This document shows positions 7,762 to 16,310 of a DNA stretch of 32,144 nucleotides, piece by piece. Under the pieces are notes generated by a model. It was not told the origin of the DNA. It searched no databases and saw nothing but the letters and a program-made list of their open reading frames with translations. A program made the translations under genes and the position numbers. Source of the stretch: Enteroscipio rubneri (GTDB lineage Bacteria > Actinomycetota > Coriobacteriia > Coriobacteriales > Eggerthellaceae). The DNA lies in NCBI RefSeq assembly GCF_002899715.1, contig NZ_PPEK01000021.1:1-32144 (forward strand), read 5' to 3'. Each line of letters opens with the position of its first letter. Within the stretch, counting starts at the first letter, position 1.

Positions 7762-8034
7762 ATGCTTAGCGAAGAGGAATATCGCCGGCTGCGGGAAGAC
7801 CACGAGGTGGCCTATTTCCGGGCGGACCTGGCCCTGTCCGATCCGGAGGGCTACAGCCTGGAGGAGAAGGCCGAGATAATCGAGGGCATGCGCTCGAGCA
7901 CCGAGGAGGTGGAGCGGGCGATGCGCGAGGACTTCGAGTCTATGCCCCCCGAGATGAGGCGGCGCATGTTCGAGATGCTCGCATCCTCGGGCCCCGGCGC
8001 GAGGGGCTTCTGGAGCCGCATGCTGCTCGGCTGA
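7762..8034 (+). CDS. Small acidic protein of unknown function (90 aa)
   Basis: The protein begins MLSEEEYRRLREDHEVAYF and is rich in Glu, Arg and Met with strong helix propensity throughout; it has no membrane segment. AGGGGG precedes the ATG by 4 nt. A GC-rich hairpin follows at 8051. It is transcribed divergently from parA across the shared dyad and direct-repeat region, so it may be co-regulated with the partition genes. I do not recognise the family. Confidence 0.65.
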   Translation: MLSEEEYRRLREDHEVAYFRADLALSDPEGYSLEEKAEIIEGMRSSTEEVERAMREDFESMPPEMRRRMFEMLASSGPGARGFWSRMLLG

Positions 8035-8050
8035 GGCCTCCCGTGTATGC

Positions 8051-8078
8051 GCCCCCGGGGGGCCGACCCCCCGGGGGC
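8051..8078. terminator. GC hairpin between convergent genes
   Basis: A 12-bp stem pairs 8051-8062 (G, then C5 and G6) with 8067-8078 around the loop CCGA. It lies between the plus-strand gene ending at 8034 and the minus-strand gene ending at 8105, so it can serve both. There is no T tract, which is common in GC-rich actinobacteria. Confidence 0.6.
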
Positions 8079-8104
8079 TGATCCGATGTCGGCCCGAAAG
8101 GGGC

Positions 8105-8491
8105 TTAATCGGCCGAATCGGCGAACTCCCCGCAGCCGAGGGCGTTGATGTGGTGCCTCAGCAGGGCGCGCTTGTCGTCGATGACCATCAGGGCTATCAG
8201 GTCGAACCGGACGGTGATGTCCGCGAGCTCCTCGGCGTGCTCCGCCAGCCACCTTGCCGCCGCGATCTCCATGCGCTGGCGGCAGCCGGCGGGGTCCTCC
8301 TCGGGGAGGCCCTTGTCGATGCCCTCGCGGGCGGCGACGTCGATGAACACGATCGCGTCCCCGTCCCTGGCGACCAGGTCGACCGAGATTCCCTCTTCGG
8401 CGGACCAGGCCTTGTCGAGCACCTCGTAGCCCCGGCGGTCCACGAACTTTGCGGCTGCCTCGATGGCGCGTTCCTGAATCTTCTCTGTCAT
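8105..8491 (-). CDS. YraN/UPF0102-like protein with degenerate nuclease site
   Basis: The 128-aa protein resembles UPF0102 (YraN), a PD-(D/E)XK-fold family: AAAKFVDRRGYEVLDKAW, then ISVDLVARDGDAIVFIDVAAR. In active relatives the last motif reads F-V-E-V-K; here the Glu is D51 and the Lys is A53, so the catalytic lysine is missing, while D38 remains. It therefore probably binds nucleic acid or protein without cutting, or its role has changed. The start at 8491 has GAAAGGGG 6 nt upstream; the longer upstream reading is not coding. The 5' leader resembles that of the gene starting at 15968. Confidence 0.65.
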   Translation of the reverse strand: MTEKIQERAIEAAAKFVDRRGYEVLDKAWSAEEGISVDLVARDGDAIVFIDVAAREGIDKGLPEEDPAGCRQRMEIAAARWLAEHAEELADITVRFDLIALMVIDDKRALLRHHINALGCGEFADSAD

Positions 8492-8954
8492 GGCTGACCC
8501 CTTTCGGTTTCGGGCTGGGCCCCTTGCCCAGCGCCTTGCGGCGCGAAGGGCGCCCGGGTTCCGACGCCATGCAAGGGAGGAAGCGGAATCGGCCTGGCCG
8601 ATCGTCTCCCGATGCCGGTTTTCGAAAAATCTTCCCATTTTTCGTGAGAGCGTCTTTAGGGAAGAATTTCCGAAAAGCGCCGCGGCCCTTGCGTGCGCGC
8701 TCGGGTTCCGTGCGTGACTTGAGCGTCCGAAGGCGTGCGAGGGGCGTGCGTCCGGAAGGGGTCGGCCCTTCAGAAGAGATGGGGCGTCCGCCTGCGGACG
8801 GGGGCGTGCGGCGGACCCGTGTGGCGGGCTGCGGGACGGGGGCTTATAATCTAGAGCGAGAATATTGGGCTATTCGGCGCCGTGGTCGGCGCCTCCCATG
8901 AGGACGCGTCGGGCATAGATCCGGGTTTCCCCGGAAGGTTGCGCAGGTGCCTGC
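8492..8954. other. Intergenic region upstream of the restriction operon
   Basis: About 460 bases carry no gene I can support. Hairpins are visible: 8514-8520 with 8526-8532 (GCTGGGC/GCCCAGC) and 8785-8791 with 8794-8800 (CGTCCGC/GCGGACG). A TATAAT box lies at 8845-8850. The rest is GC-rich with repeated GGGGCGTGCG-type words. Confidence 0.45.
8845..8850 (+). promoter_or_regulatory. Candidate -10 box for the regulator and restriction operon
   Basis: A perfect TATAAT lies about 125 nt before the TTG start of the XRE regulator. The hexamer 17 nt upstream (TGGCGG) is a poor -35, so an activator or extended contact may be needed. The leader between box and gene holds no obvious terminator. Confidence 0.5.
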
Positions 8955-8975
8955 ATGGAGCGAGGAGCGGTCTGG

Positions 8976-9389
8976 TTGAGCGTAGGGAAAAGGATAAGGG
9001 CGGCGCGCGAGGCGGCGGGCATGACGCAGGCGGAGGTCGCGAAGGCGCTCGGGGTTTCGGAGGCGTCGATACGGCTCTACGAGCTCGGGAAGAGGAAGCC
9101 CAATCCCGAGGTCGTCGAGCGCATCGCCGCGGCGGTCGGCATCGACGTCCAGGCCCTGCGGGAGATCGAGATCGAAAACGTCCGCGACGCCCTGGAGGTG
9201 CTCTTCCGCCTCGAGGACGCCTGCGGGCTGACCCCCGGGCCGGACGGCACGCTGGGCGTCGACCGCACGGCCGAGCATGCCCCGAAGATGGCGGCCGCCA
9301 TCGAGAAGTGGGCCGAGATGAAGCGCCGGCTCGACGAGGGCGAGATAGGCGAAGCGGAATATGAAGCCTGGAAGAGCCGGGTCAGGTAA
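8976..9389 (+). CDS. XRE-family regulator, possible controller of the restriction gene
   Basis: The N-terminal Cro/C1-type helix-turn-helix reads VGKRIRAAREAAGMTQAEVA, then LGVSEASIRLYELGKRKPN (about residues 2-45). The rest is helical: NVRDALEVLFRLED and MAAAIEKWAEMKRRLDEGEI. The start is probably TTG at 8976, because GAGGAG (8962-8967) lies 8 nt before it; the ATG at 8955 has no good SD. It is 60 nt upstream of the Type ISP restriction gene on the same strand, the usual place for a controller (C) protein that delays restriction on entry. That role is inference, since true C proteins are shorter. Confidence 0.8.
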   Translation: MSVGKRIRAAREAAGMTQAEVAKALGVSEASIRLYELGKRKPNPEVVERIAAAVGIDVQALREIEIENVRDALEVLFRLEDACGLTPGPDGTLGVDRTAEHAPKMAAAIEKWAEMKRRLDEGEIGEAEYEAWKSRVR

Positions 9390-9449
9390 TCGCTCTCATC
9401 CGTGGAGAGGCGCTTGGCCGGGTATCGGAGAAATCAATAAAGGAGCAAC

Positions 9450-12400
9450 ATGCAGTCGGTTTTTGATGCACTGGACCCCATTGTCAACTCGTCCGTCTCC
9501 GAAAGGGAGAAGGGCGCTAAATACGAGGCCGCATGCGTGTGGTTCCTCCGGAACGACCCCTACTGGTCCCAGAAGTTCGACAAGGTCGGCACGATAGAGC
9601 AGGCACTCAAGTGGCAGGACTGCCCGATCCACGACACCCAGGACACGGGGATCGATCTCGTCGCCCTGGACGGGGCCAACGGCGAATGGTGGGCGATCCA
9701 GTGCAAGTGCTACGACGGTGAGAAGACGCTTCCGAAGGGGATCTGTGACTCCTTCTTCGCCCGTGCGCTCGGGGATCCCTCGATAAGCCAGTACATGGTC
9801 ATGACGTCGGCGAAGGGGCCGGGCAAGCATCTCGAGAAGCAGCTAGAGAACACGTGCGCGATGCTGGTCGACACGGCGAAGATGGAGGCGTCGCGCCTCG
9901 ACTGGTCGCCGTTCGTCTACGGCGTCGAGAGCATCGAGCGGGAGACCTACGATCCGCGTCCGCACCAGCGGGAGGCGATCGAGGGGATCGAGTCCGCGTT
10001 CGCCGAGAACGACAGGTGCAAGGCGATCATGGCCTGCGGCACGGGAAAGACCCTCATGTCGCTGCGCCTCGCCGAGGACTACCTGAAGGGTAGCGGGCTT
10101 GTCCTGTTCTGCGCTCCCTCGATTTCCCTCGTCGGGCAGTCGATGCGCGAATGGCTCTCCCAGTCGCGCGCGAAGCTGTCGCCCTTGGTGGTGTGCTCCG
10201 ATTCCAAGGCGTCGCGCCAGGAGGACGCCATCCCCATGACGCTCGCCAGCTTCGAGTACCCCGCCACCACGCATGCCGATCGCCTGATGGAGCACTACGC
10301 GGCGAGCCGCAGGAGGAACCCGGACGGCCTCGTGGTCGTGTTCTCGACGTACCAGTCGATCGACGTCATCCACCAGGCCCAGGAGATGGGCCTGCCGGAG
10401 TTCGACCTCGTCGTCTGCGACGAGGCCCACCGCACCACCGGCAGCGCGCTTCCGGGCGTGTCTAAGAAGGACGCCTCTGCCTTCATGAAGGTCCACTACA
10501 ACGAGAACGTCCGGGCGAAGAAGCGCCTCTACATGACGGCGACCCCGCGCATCTACGGCGAGACCGCCAAGAGGAAGGGCGCGGAGGACGACTTCACCAT
10601 CGCCTCAATGGACGACGAATCTCTGTACGGCCCCGTCGCCTACCAGATCAAGTTCGGCGAGGCGGTCGAGAAGAAGCTCCTTACCGACTACAAAGTAGTG
10701 GTGCTGGCAGTCGAGGAGGACGCGCTGCGCGGGCGTATGCCGGAGACCGACGATAACGGCGTAGACGCGTACTCGCTGGACGCCGACGATGTCGGCAAGA
10801 TCATCGGCTGCTGGAAGGGCCTCGCCGAGCACGGCGAGAACGCCCCCGATGACGCCACGGGGGTAGGCGACATGCTGGTCGTCGACGACATGAACTCGGA
10901 GCCCGGGAAGGGTATTGAGCCCCTGCACCGAGCGGTGGGGTTCTGCTCGACGATCGACTCCTCCAAGACCATCTGCGAGGCGTTCTCTCGCATCGTCGAC
11001 AGGTACGCCCAGGCCGGGGGCGAGGACTTCGGGCTCAAATGCGTGCTCGACCACGTCGACGGCAGCATGAACTCCACGGACAGGAACCGGAAGCTCGCCT
11101 GGCTCGGCGGCGATGTCCCTGAGGGGGAGTGCAGGATACTCACCAACGCGCGCTGCCTCGCGGAGGGCATCGACGTGCCCAGCCTCGACGCGGTGATCTT
11201 CTTCAACGCCAAGAACTCCACGGTCGACATTGTGCAGGCGGTCGGCCGCGTCATGCGCCGCGCTAAAGGGAAGGACTTCGGCTACATCATCCTCCCTATA
11301 TTCGTCCCCGCCGGCATGACGCCCGAGGAGGCGCTCGACGACAGCAAGGTGTTCGCGAACGTATGGAGCGTGCTGCAGGCCCTGCGAAGCCACGACGAGC
11401 GAATCGAGGCAAAGGTGAACGCGCTCGCCCTCGAGCAGAGCGCCCGCAAGAACAGGATCGACCCCGGCGCCGACCGCCACAAGGGCTGGGACGACGGGCT
11501 CCCGTCGAGCAAGGAGCGCGAGGAGAGGCGCGCCGCCGAGATCGCCGAGAGCGTTCAGCTCAAGCTCTCGCTCTTCCCCGTCGAGAGGTGGGAGAAGGCC
11601 ATCACGACGACCCTCGTCAAGAAGTGCGGCACGCGCATCTACTGGGACGAATGGGCAGAGGATGTTGCGAGGATAGCGAAGCGCCACATAGAGCGCATCG
11701 GCGAGCTGGTCGCCTCTAACGAGGAGGTCCGGTCCAAGTTCGGCATCTTCCTCGAGGGCCTTAGGGATTCGCTCAACCCGGGCATCGAGGAGCAGGACGC
11801 CATTGAGATGATCGCCCAGCACATGATCACCATGCCCGTGTTCGACGCGCTGTTCGGTGATTTCGAGTTCGCGAGCTCGAACCCCGTCTCGATCGCGATC
11901 GACAGGTTCCTGGAAGTTCTTTCGAGCTACCGGATCGAAGAGGCATCGGATGCCGCCGTTCTCGACGACGTCTATGCGAGCGTGCGGAGGCGCGCCGCGA
12001 TGGTGCGCACGGACGCCGCGCGTCAGCAGCTCATCCGCGACCTGTACGAGCAGTTCTTCCGAGTGGCGTTCAAGGGGACATCGGAGAAGATGGGCGTCGT
12101 CTACACGCCCACGGAGATCATCGACTACATCCTCCGCGAGACCGACCGCGTCCTGAGGCGGGAGTTCGGCAAATCGCTAGCGGACGACGGAGTGCACGTA
12201 CTCGACCCCTTCGCGGGCACGGGCTCGTTCATGGCGCACCTCATCGAAAGCGACCTGATTCCCGACGACAAGCTCGGGCGCAAGTACCGCTGCGAGATGC
12301 ACAGCAACGAGATCCTCCTTCTGGCGTACTACATCATGACGATCAACATCGAGTACGCCTACCACGAGCGCATGGGCGGAGAGTACGTCCCCTTCGAGGG

Positions 12401-14393
12401 CGGCGTACTCACCGACACGTTCCAGATGACCGAGGAGGGCGACACTCTCGACGCCCGGGTTTTCACACAGAACTCCGAGCGCGTTGTGAGGCAGAACGAA
12501 TTGCCGATACAGGTTATCGTAGGAAATCCTCCCTATTCGTCCGGGCAAAAAAACGCTGATGACAGCAACCAAAACGAAAGCTATCCAACACTCGACGGCC
12601 GCATAAAGAGCGAGTATGCGGGGAAAAGCCTGAACGGATCGAAAAAAATGTCGCTCTACGACTCCTATATCCGTGCGTTTCGCTGGGCAAGCGACCGAAT
12701 TGGTGATAGAGGAGTAATATGCTTCGTTTCTAATGCCGGATGGCTTCGAGGGGCGGCGATGGATGGCTTTAGACGTTGTCTCGTTGACGAATTCGATGAC
12801 ATCTATGTGTTTGATTTGCGTGGCAACCAAAGGACTCGGGGCGAAGAGTCGCGTCGAGAAGGGGGCAAGGTCTTTGGCTCCGGATCGCGCGCTGCCGTGG
12901 CGATAACTTTGCTTGTCAAGCATGCTATTGCGGATCATGCCGGGCGCATTCATTACCATGACGTTGGAGATTATCTCTCTCGCGAAGACAAACTGAGGGA
13001 TGTGGCGGAAGCTGCGATATCGGGCGAGTTGAAATGGAAGACGATTCAGCCCGATAAGTATGGCGATTGGTTCGATCAGAGAGACGATTCGTTCTATGAT
13101 TTTGCTCCTATGGGCCTGGAGAAAAGAAAGCAACCTTTGGGCATATTTGAAATATGGTCTTCTGGGATAATTACCCATAGGGATACTTGGGTCTATTCTT
13201 TCTCAAAAGAACGTCTTTTGCGGCAAATGCACACCATGGCGGATTTTTTTAACAAGCAGTTGGGAAGATTTGATGGTCATTCCGATGGAGATATAGAAAA
13301 ACTCGTAGAGAAGAATCCTCACTCAATCAAGTGGGATAAAAAGCTGTATAGCAGAATCTCCAAGGCAGACCCTATAGATGTCGACCAGAATCGCATGGTT
13401 GAGGTTAGCTATAGGCCGTTTTGCAAGCAATGGCACTATTACGATAGCTCCATCAATTGGAGCCACTATCAGCTGCCTCGACTCTTTCCCGATATGGGCT
13501 TACGAACCGCTCAAGATCAATCAAGCAATATCGTTATTGCGATAACTGGCGGAAGTGATCCTAGTTGCCTTGCCACAGATACGCTGCCAGATCTACATTA
13601 CGTGGGGGATCCTCAATGCTTTCCTCTGTACTGGTACGAGGAAGAGGTGGCCGTTGGCGGTATTTTCGGCGGGGCTTCGAGTGGCAAAAGCATCAGGCAT
13701 GATGCCATTACTGACGAAGCGCTTGAGGTCTTCAGAAAGTCATACCCTCACGTTTTTCTTGGGCGTTATAAGAAAGACGGCGGCGAGGAGCTTTCCAAGG
13801 AAGATATCTTTTATTACATATACGGCATTCTCCATTCTCCTGAATATCGAAAGCGTTTCGAGGCTAATCTCAGCAAAGAGCTGCCCCGCATTCCGCTTGC
13901 TCGGGATTTCGATATTTTCTCCAAATCAGGGCGAGCTCTCGCAAATCTCCATTTAGGTTATGAGACGGCTAAGCCTTGGGTGGGCATTGTCGAGGAGGGA
14001 AATTCCGCGAATCCCGGCCGAACCGTTAAGATGCGCTTCGGCAAATGCAAGAAAACTGAGGATAACCCTAATGGCATAGACAGAACAACAATTCACGTGT
14101 CGGAAAACCTAACTCTAAAGAACATTCCCGAACGCGCATATAGCTATGTTATAAACGGTCGTTCTGCCATCGAATGGCTAATCGATCGGTATCAGGTGAG
14201 GACCGACAAGGCATCCGGCATCGTGAACTACCCGAATGAATATTCCGATGATCCGAGGTACATTGTCGATCTCGTCAAGCGCATTGTGACCGTCTCGATG
14301 GAAACGCTGGAGATTGTAGAGATGCTTCCACCCCTGCATGAGAAGACTCAGCCTGCTGACTGGCCCTTCGAATGGAAGTGTCTGCAAGACTGA
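9450..14393 (+). CDS. Type ISP restriction-modification enzyme (nuclease-helicase-methyltransferase-TRD)
   Basis: The single 1647-aa chain resembles LlaGI/LlaBIII-type enzymes, which methylate adenine on one strand and restrict by ATP-driven translocation. Order of domains: an N-terminal Mrr-like PD-(D/E)XK nuclease (E26, D69 in TGIDLVALDG, Q84-x-K86 in AIQCKCY); a superfamily 2 helicase with Walker A ACGTGKT (K200), CDEAH (324-327), MTATPR and QAVGRVMRR; a coupler; an N6-adenine methyltransferase with motif I LDPFAGTGS (918-926) and motif IV NPPY (1026-1029); and a C-terminal target-recognition region. AAAGGAG precedes the ATG at 9450. From about 12500 to 14200 the GC content falls clearly below the first 3 kb, matching the specificity region, as if that part was exchanged. 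It appears intact, with no frameshift seen. Confidence 0.9.
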   Translation: MQSVFDALDPIVNSSVSEREKGAKYEAACVWFLRNDPYWSQKFDKVGTIEQALKWQDCPIHDTQDTGIDLVALDGANGEWWAIQCKCYDGEKTLPKGICDSFFARALGDPSISQYMVMTSAKGPGKHLEKQLENTCAMLVDTAKMEASRLDWSPFVYGVESIERETYDPRPHQREAIEGIESAFAENDRCKAIMACGTGKTLMSLRLAEDYLKGSGLVLFCAPSISLVGQSMREWLSQSRAKLSPLVVCSDSKASRQEDAIPMTLASFEYPATTHADRLMEHYAASRRRNPDGLVVVFSTYQSIDVIHQAQEMGLPEFDLVVCDEAHRTTGSALPGVSKKDASAFMKVHYNENVRAKKRLYMTATPRIYGETAKRKGAEDDFTIASMDDESLYGPVAYQIKFGEAVEKKLLTDYKVVVLAVEEDALRGRMPETDDNGVDAYSLDADDVGKIIGCWKGLAEHGENAPDDATGVGDMLVVDDMNSEPGKGIEPLHRAVGFCSTIDSSKTICEAFSRIVDRYAQAGGEDFGLKCVLDHVDGSMNSTDRNRKLAWLGGDVPEGECRILTNARCLAEGIDVPSLDAVIFFNAKNSTVDIVQAVGRVMRRAKGKDFGYIILPIFVPAGMTPEEALDDSKVFANVWSVLQALRSHDERIEAKVNALALEQSARKNRIDPGADRHKGWDDGLPSSKEREERRAAEIAESVQLKLSLFPVERWEKAITTTLVKKCGTRIYWDEWAEDVARIAKRHIERIGELVASNEEVRSKFGIFLEGLRDSLNPGIEEQDAIEMIAQHMITMPVFDALFGDFEFASSNPVSIAIDRFLEVLSSYRIEEASDAAVLDDVYASVRRRAAMVRTDAARQQLIRDLYEQFFRVAFKGTSEKMGVVYTPTEIIDYILRETDRVLRREFGKSLADDGVHVLDPFAGTGSFMAHLIESDLIPDDKLGRKYRCEMHSNEILLLAYYIMTINIEYAYHERMGGEYVPFEGGVLTDTFQMTEEGDTLDARVFTQNSERVVRQNELPIQVIVGNPPYSSGQKNADDSNQNESYPTLDGRIKSEYAGKSLNGSKKMSLYDSYIRAFRWASDRIGDRGVICFVSNAGWLRGAAMDGFRRCLVDEFDDIYVFDLRGNQRTRGEESRREGGKVFGSGSRAAVAITLLVKHAIADHAGRIHYHDVGDYLSREDKLRDVAEAAISGELKWKTIQPDKYGDWFDQRDDSFYDFAPMGLEKRKQPLGIFEIWSSGIITHRDTWVYSFSKERLLRQMHTMADFFNKQLGRFDGHSDGDIEKLVEKNPHSIKWDKKLYSRISKADPIDVDQNRMVEVSYRPFCKQWHYYDSSINWSHYQLPRLFPDMGLRTAQDQSSNIVIAITGGSDPSCLATDTLPDLHYVGDPQCFPLYWYEEEVAVGGIFGGASSGKSIRHDAITDEALEVFRKSYPHVFLGRYKKDGGEELSKEDIFYYIYGILHSPEYRKRFEANLSKELPRIPLARDFDIFSKSGRALANLHLGYETAKPWVGIVEEGNSANPGRTVKMRFGKCKKTEDNPNGIDRTTIHVSENLTLKNIPERAYSYVINGRSAIEWLIDRYQVRTDKASGIVNYPNEYSDDPRYIVDLVKRIVTVSMETLEIVEMLPPLHEKTQPADWPFEWKCLQD

Positions 14394-14460
14394 GCCGGCG
14401 GAGAGACGAAGGCAAAAGAATGAGGTATCTGTTCGAGAATTGATGAATTTGGAGAATTAG

Positions 14461-14901
14461 ATGTCGGAAATAGCCGAGAAGATTCGCGAGATATTCAGAA
14501 TTGCGCGCGAGTTGGAAGAGATGTATCCCGGGCGGCATTTCACGCCCGACGGCCACATGGTAGGCAGCATCGGCGAGGTCATCACCGCAGAGGAGTATGA
14601 CCTCGAGCTCTTCGAGGCGTCCCATCCCGTCCACGATGCGAGAGCGCAGGACGGGAAGCTGGTCCAGATAAAGGCGACGCAGTGCGACAGGATCGCGATA
14701 GGCGAACGCCCGGAATACCTGATCGTGCTCAAGATCGACCGCGACGGCGGCTTCGAGGAGGTTTACAACGGCCCCGGCGACATCGCATGGAGTCTGGTGG
14801 GCAAGCGCCAGAAGACGGGCCAGTGCCATGTTTCGCTCGCGAAGCTGCGCGCCGCGATGGCGGAAGTCCCGGAATGTGCCAGACTCCCTCGCAAGGGATG
14901 A
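14461..14901 (+). CDS. DUF6998-like protein, possible PD-(D/E)XK nuclease partner
   Basis: The 146-aa protein begins MSEIAEKIREIFRIARE and holds a restriction-nuclease-like core: GSIGEVITAEEYDLEL (E39), then VHDARAQDGKLVQIKATQ with D59 or D64 and Q69-x-K71. E...D...QxK is the layout of PD-(D/E)XK enzymes. The family resembles DUF6998, whose function I do not know to be settled. GGAG lies 6 nt before the ATG, and the gene starts 67 nt after the Type ISP gene on the same strand. It may be an accessory nuclease, an inhibitor or a repair factor for the restriction system. Confidence 0.7.
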   Translation: MSEIAEKIREIFRIARELEEMYPGRHFTPDGHMVGSIGEVITAEEYDLELFEASHPVHDARAQDGKLVQIKATQCDRIAIGERPEYLIVLKIDRDGGFEEVYNGPGDIAWSLVGKRQKTGQCHVSLAKLRAAMAEVPECARLPRKG

Positions 14902-15030
14902 AAGACGCCGATTCGAGCAGTCTTCGGTCCGGCAACCCAGCGACCGTACGGTTCTGTCGGGATAGATAACGCAATGTTTTCCCAGTTCGCATGCTTGGTT
15001 CGACCATATTGAGGGCCTTCGTCTCTTTGC

Positions 15031-15054
15031 TTTTGGGCAAATTTTGGGCAAATA
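15031..15054 (+). repeat. TTTTGGGCAAA direct repeats (internal copy)
   Basis: TTTTGGGCAA appears twice within 24 nt, about 11 nt apart. Closely related units occur near attR at 30034-30062, so these may be integrase arm sites or the trace of an earlier attachment site. Confidence 0.45.
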
Positions 15055-15211
15055 ATTGGAAAACCGCCGAAAACAAGGGCATTCGCACGATGCTTTTCGG
15101 GCAGTAGAGAAGTAGCGCTACGGCGAGCTCTTGCGCCGGGTTCCGTCCCGTTTCGGTCGCGATTTGCAAATGGTCCGACGAATATGAATTTTGGTGGCGC
15201 TTCCGAAGCAA

Positions 15212-15242
15212 CCGTTTCGGGACCCTCTTAATCCCGAAACGG
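15212..15242. repeat. 11-bp perfect inverted repeat
   Basis: CCGTTTCGGGA (15212-15222) pairs with TCCCGAAACGG (15232-15242) around a 9-nt loop. It lies downstream of the minus-strand gene ending at 15366. There is no T tract; it is a terminator or binding site. Confidence 0.5.
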
Positions 15243-15326
15243 CGGATGGGTGCAGGGGGCTTGCCTCCTGCCGCGGGACCGGGGCGCGCAGCCCCGGCAC
15301 GATCGCGATCGGGAGAACGATGGGAA

Positions 15327-15352
15327 GGGAGCCGCCGGAGGGGGCGGCTCCC
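15327..15352 (-). terminator. GC hairpin after the 15366-15968 gene
   Basis: GGGAGCCGCC (15327-15336) pairs perfectly with GGCGGCTCCC (15343-15352) around 6 nt. It begins 14 nt past the stop codon of the minus-strand gene, so a terminator is likely although U-poor. Confidence 0.55.
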
Positions 15353-15365
15353 CTCGCGCTTACGC

Positions 15366-15968
15366 CTACTCCCTCGGGACGATGAGGGCGGTGTCGGATT
15401 CGATCCTGTTGTTCGGGTTCCAATTCCAGTCGCCGTCGTGGTCGTATCGGGCGACGAGCGGCGTGCCCTTTTCGGAGCGGGCCACCACGGGGTAGTGCTC
15501 CCATCGCCCGTCGAAGTCTCTCACCCAGACCTCGTCTCCGATTTCGAGCTCCGAGGAGGGGACCTCCTCGGCGTCGAGGAGGTCTCCGAGCCGCTCGCCT
15601 TCGGGCATCGCCTCGTCGAAGGCCCGGAGCATGCCGTCGAAGTCGTGGGAGCTCTGCTCGACGAATCCTTCGTAAGGGAGGACCCGGTCGGCGATCCTCC
15701 ACCCTTCGATGACGTAGATCCCGTTGTCCCCGGGATCCATACGCCCGTCGTCAGAGTAGGGCATGATGCCCACGCTCAGCGTGCCTCCGAAGAAGTTGCC
15801 GACGACCTGGCAGAGCCTCGCCCATCCGTAGTCGTCGTTGCTCGGCGCGCGGTAGCCCTTGAGCTCGCAGTACCGAAGCAGCGGCTCGACGGTGTCGCGC
15901 CCTCCGTTCCAGTGCAGGTACAGCCCGATCTTCCTCTCGGCGGTGGTGATGACGGCTCGGTTTCCCAT
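15366..15968 (-). CDS. Conserved unknown protein of mobile elements (200 aa)
   Basis: The protein begins MGNRAVITTAERKIGLYLHW and continues NGGRDTVEPLLRYCELKGYR, a pattern familiar from proteins carried on plasmids and integrative elements of gut bacteria, without a known role. The middle (GIMPYSDDGRMDPGDNGIYV) and the C-terminal IGDEVWVRDFDGRWEHYPVV are beta-rich. It is acidic and soluble, with no signal or membrane segment. GAAAGGGG precedes the ATG, and the leader is close to that of the gene starting at 8491. Confidence 0.7.
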   Translation of the reverse strand: MGNRAVITTAERKIGLYLHWNGGRDTVEPLLRYCELKGYRAPSNDDYGWARLCQVVGNFFGGTLSVGIMPYSDDGRMDPGDNGIYVIEGWRIADRVLPYEGFVEQSSHDFDGMLRAFDEAMPEGERLGDLLDAEEVPSSELEIGDEVWVRDFDGRWEHYPVVARSEKGTPLVARYDHDGDWNWNPNNRIESDTALIVPRE

Positions 15969-16310
15969 GACGGCCCCTTTCGGCTTTCGGCCCGCCCCTT
16001 TGGCTGGCCTCGTGGCTTGGGAGGCGCCCCGGTTCCCGGGGGCGTCAGCGGAGGGAAGCGAAAACCCGCGAGGGCCCTGAGCTTCCGGGCGTTTGGTCGA
16101 CGGGTCTTTCGCACGGAAGGTTTTTCGCGCCGTTGACGCGCGCGGGGTTCGGGGCGATCCTCGGGTCTCGAGGACCGCGGCGGGCGCAAAGACGAGGGGC
16201 CCTTGGTTGCCTGGCAGGCGCCGCTGGTGCGGAAGATGGAGGGCGGGGACGTCTTCGGCGGAGTGGGATTGCTATCCTGGATACCTGATATCGGGAAGAA
16301 GGAGCGTCCT
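15969..16310. other. Divergent intergenic region
   Basis: The 340-base gap is GC-rich and lies between the divergent genes at 15968 and 16311. It holds a 6-bp hairpin at 16158-16174 (TCCTCG/CGAGGA) and no gene I can support. TATCCT at 16273-16278 is a weak -10 candidate for the lipoprotein gene. Confidence 0.4.

Larger units (their letters stand above)
14902..15365. other. Intergenic region with repeats and hairpins
   Basis: No gene is supported here. It holds TTTTGGGCAAA direct repeats at 15031-15054, an 11-bp perfect stem at 15212-15242 and a 10-bp stem at 15327-15352. The middle (14990-15200) is more AT-rich than its surroundings and may mark an old insertion boundary. Confidence 0.45.

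Noticed and set aside
10605-11822. Long minus-strand open frame opposite the Type ISP gene
   Set aside because: It lies opposite conserved helicase motifs; GC-rich DNA gives long antisense frames.
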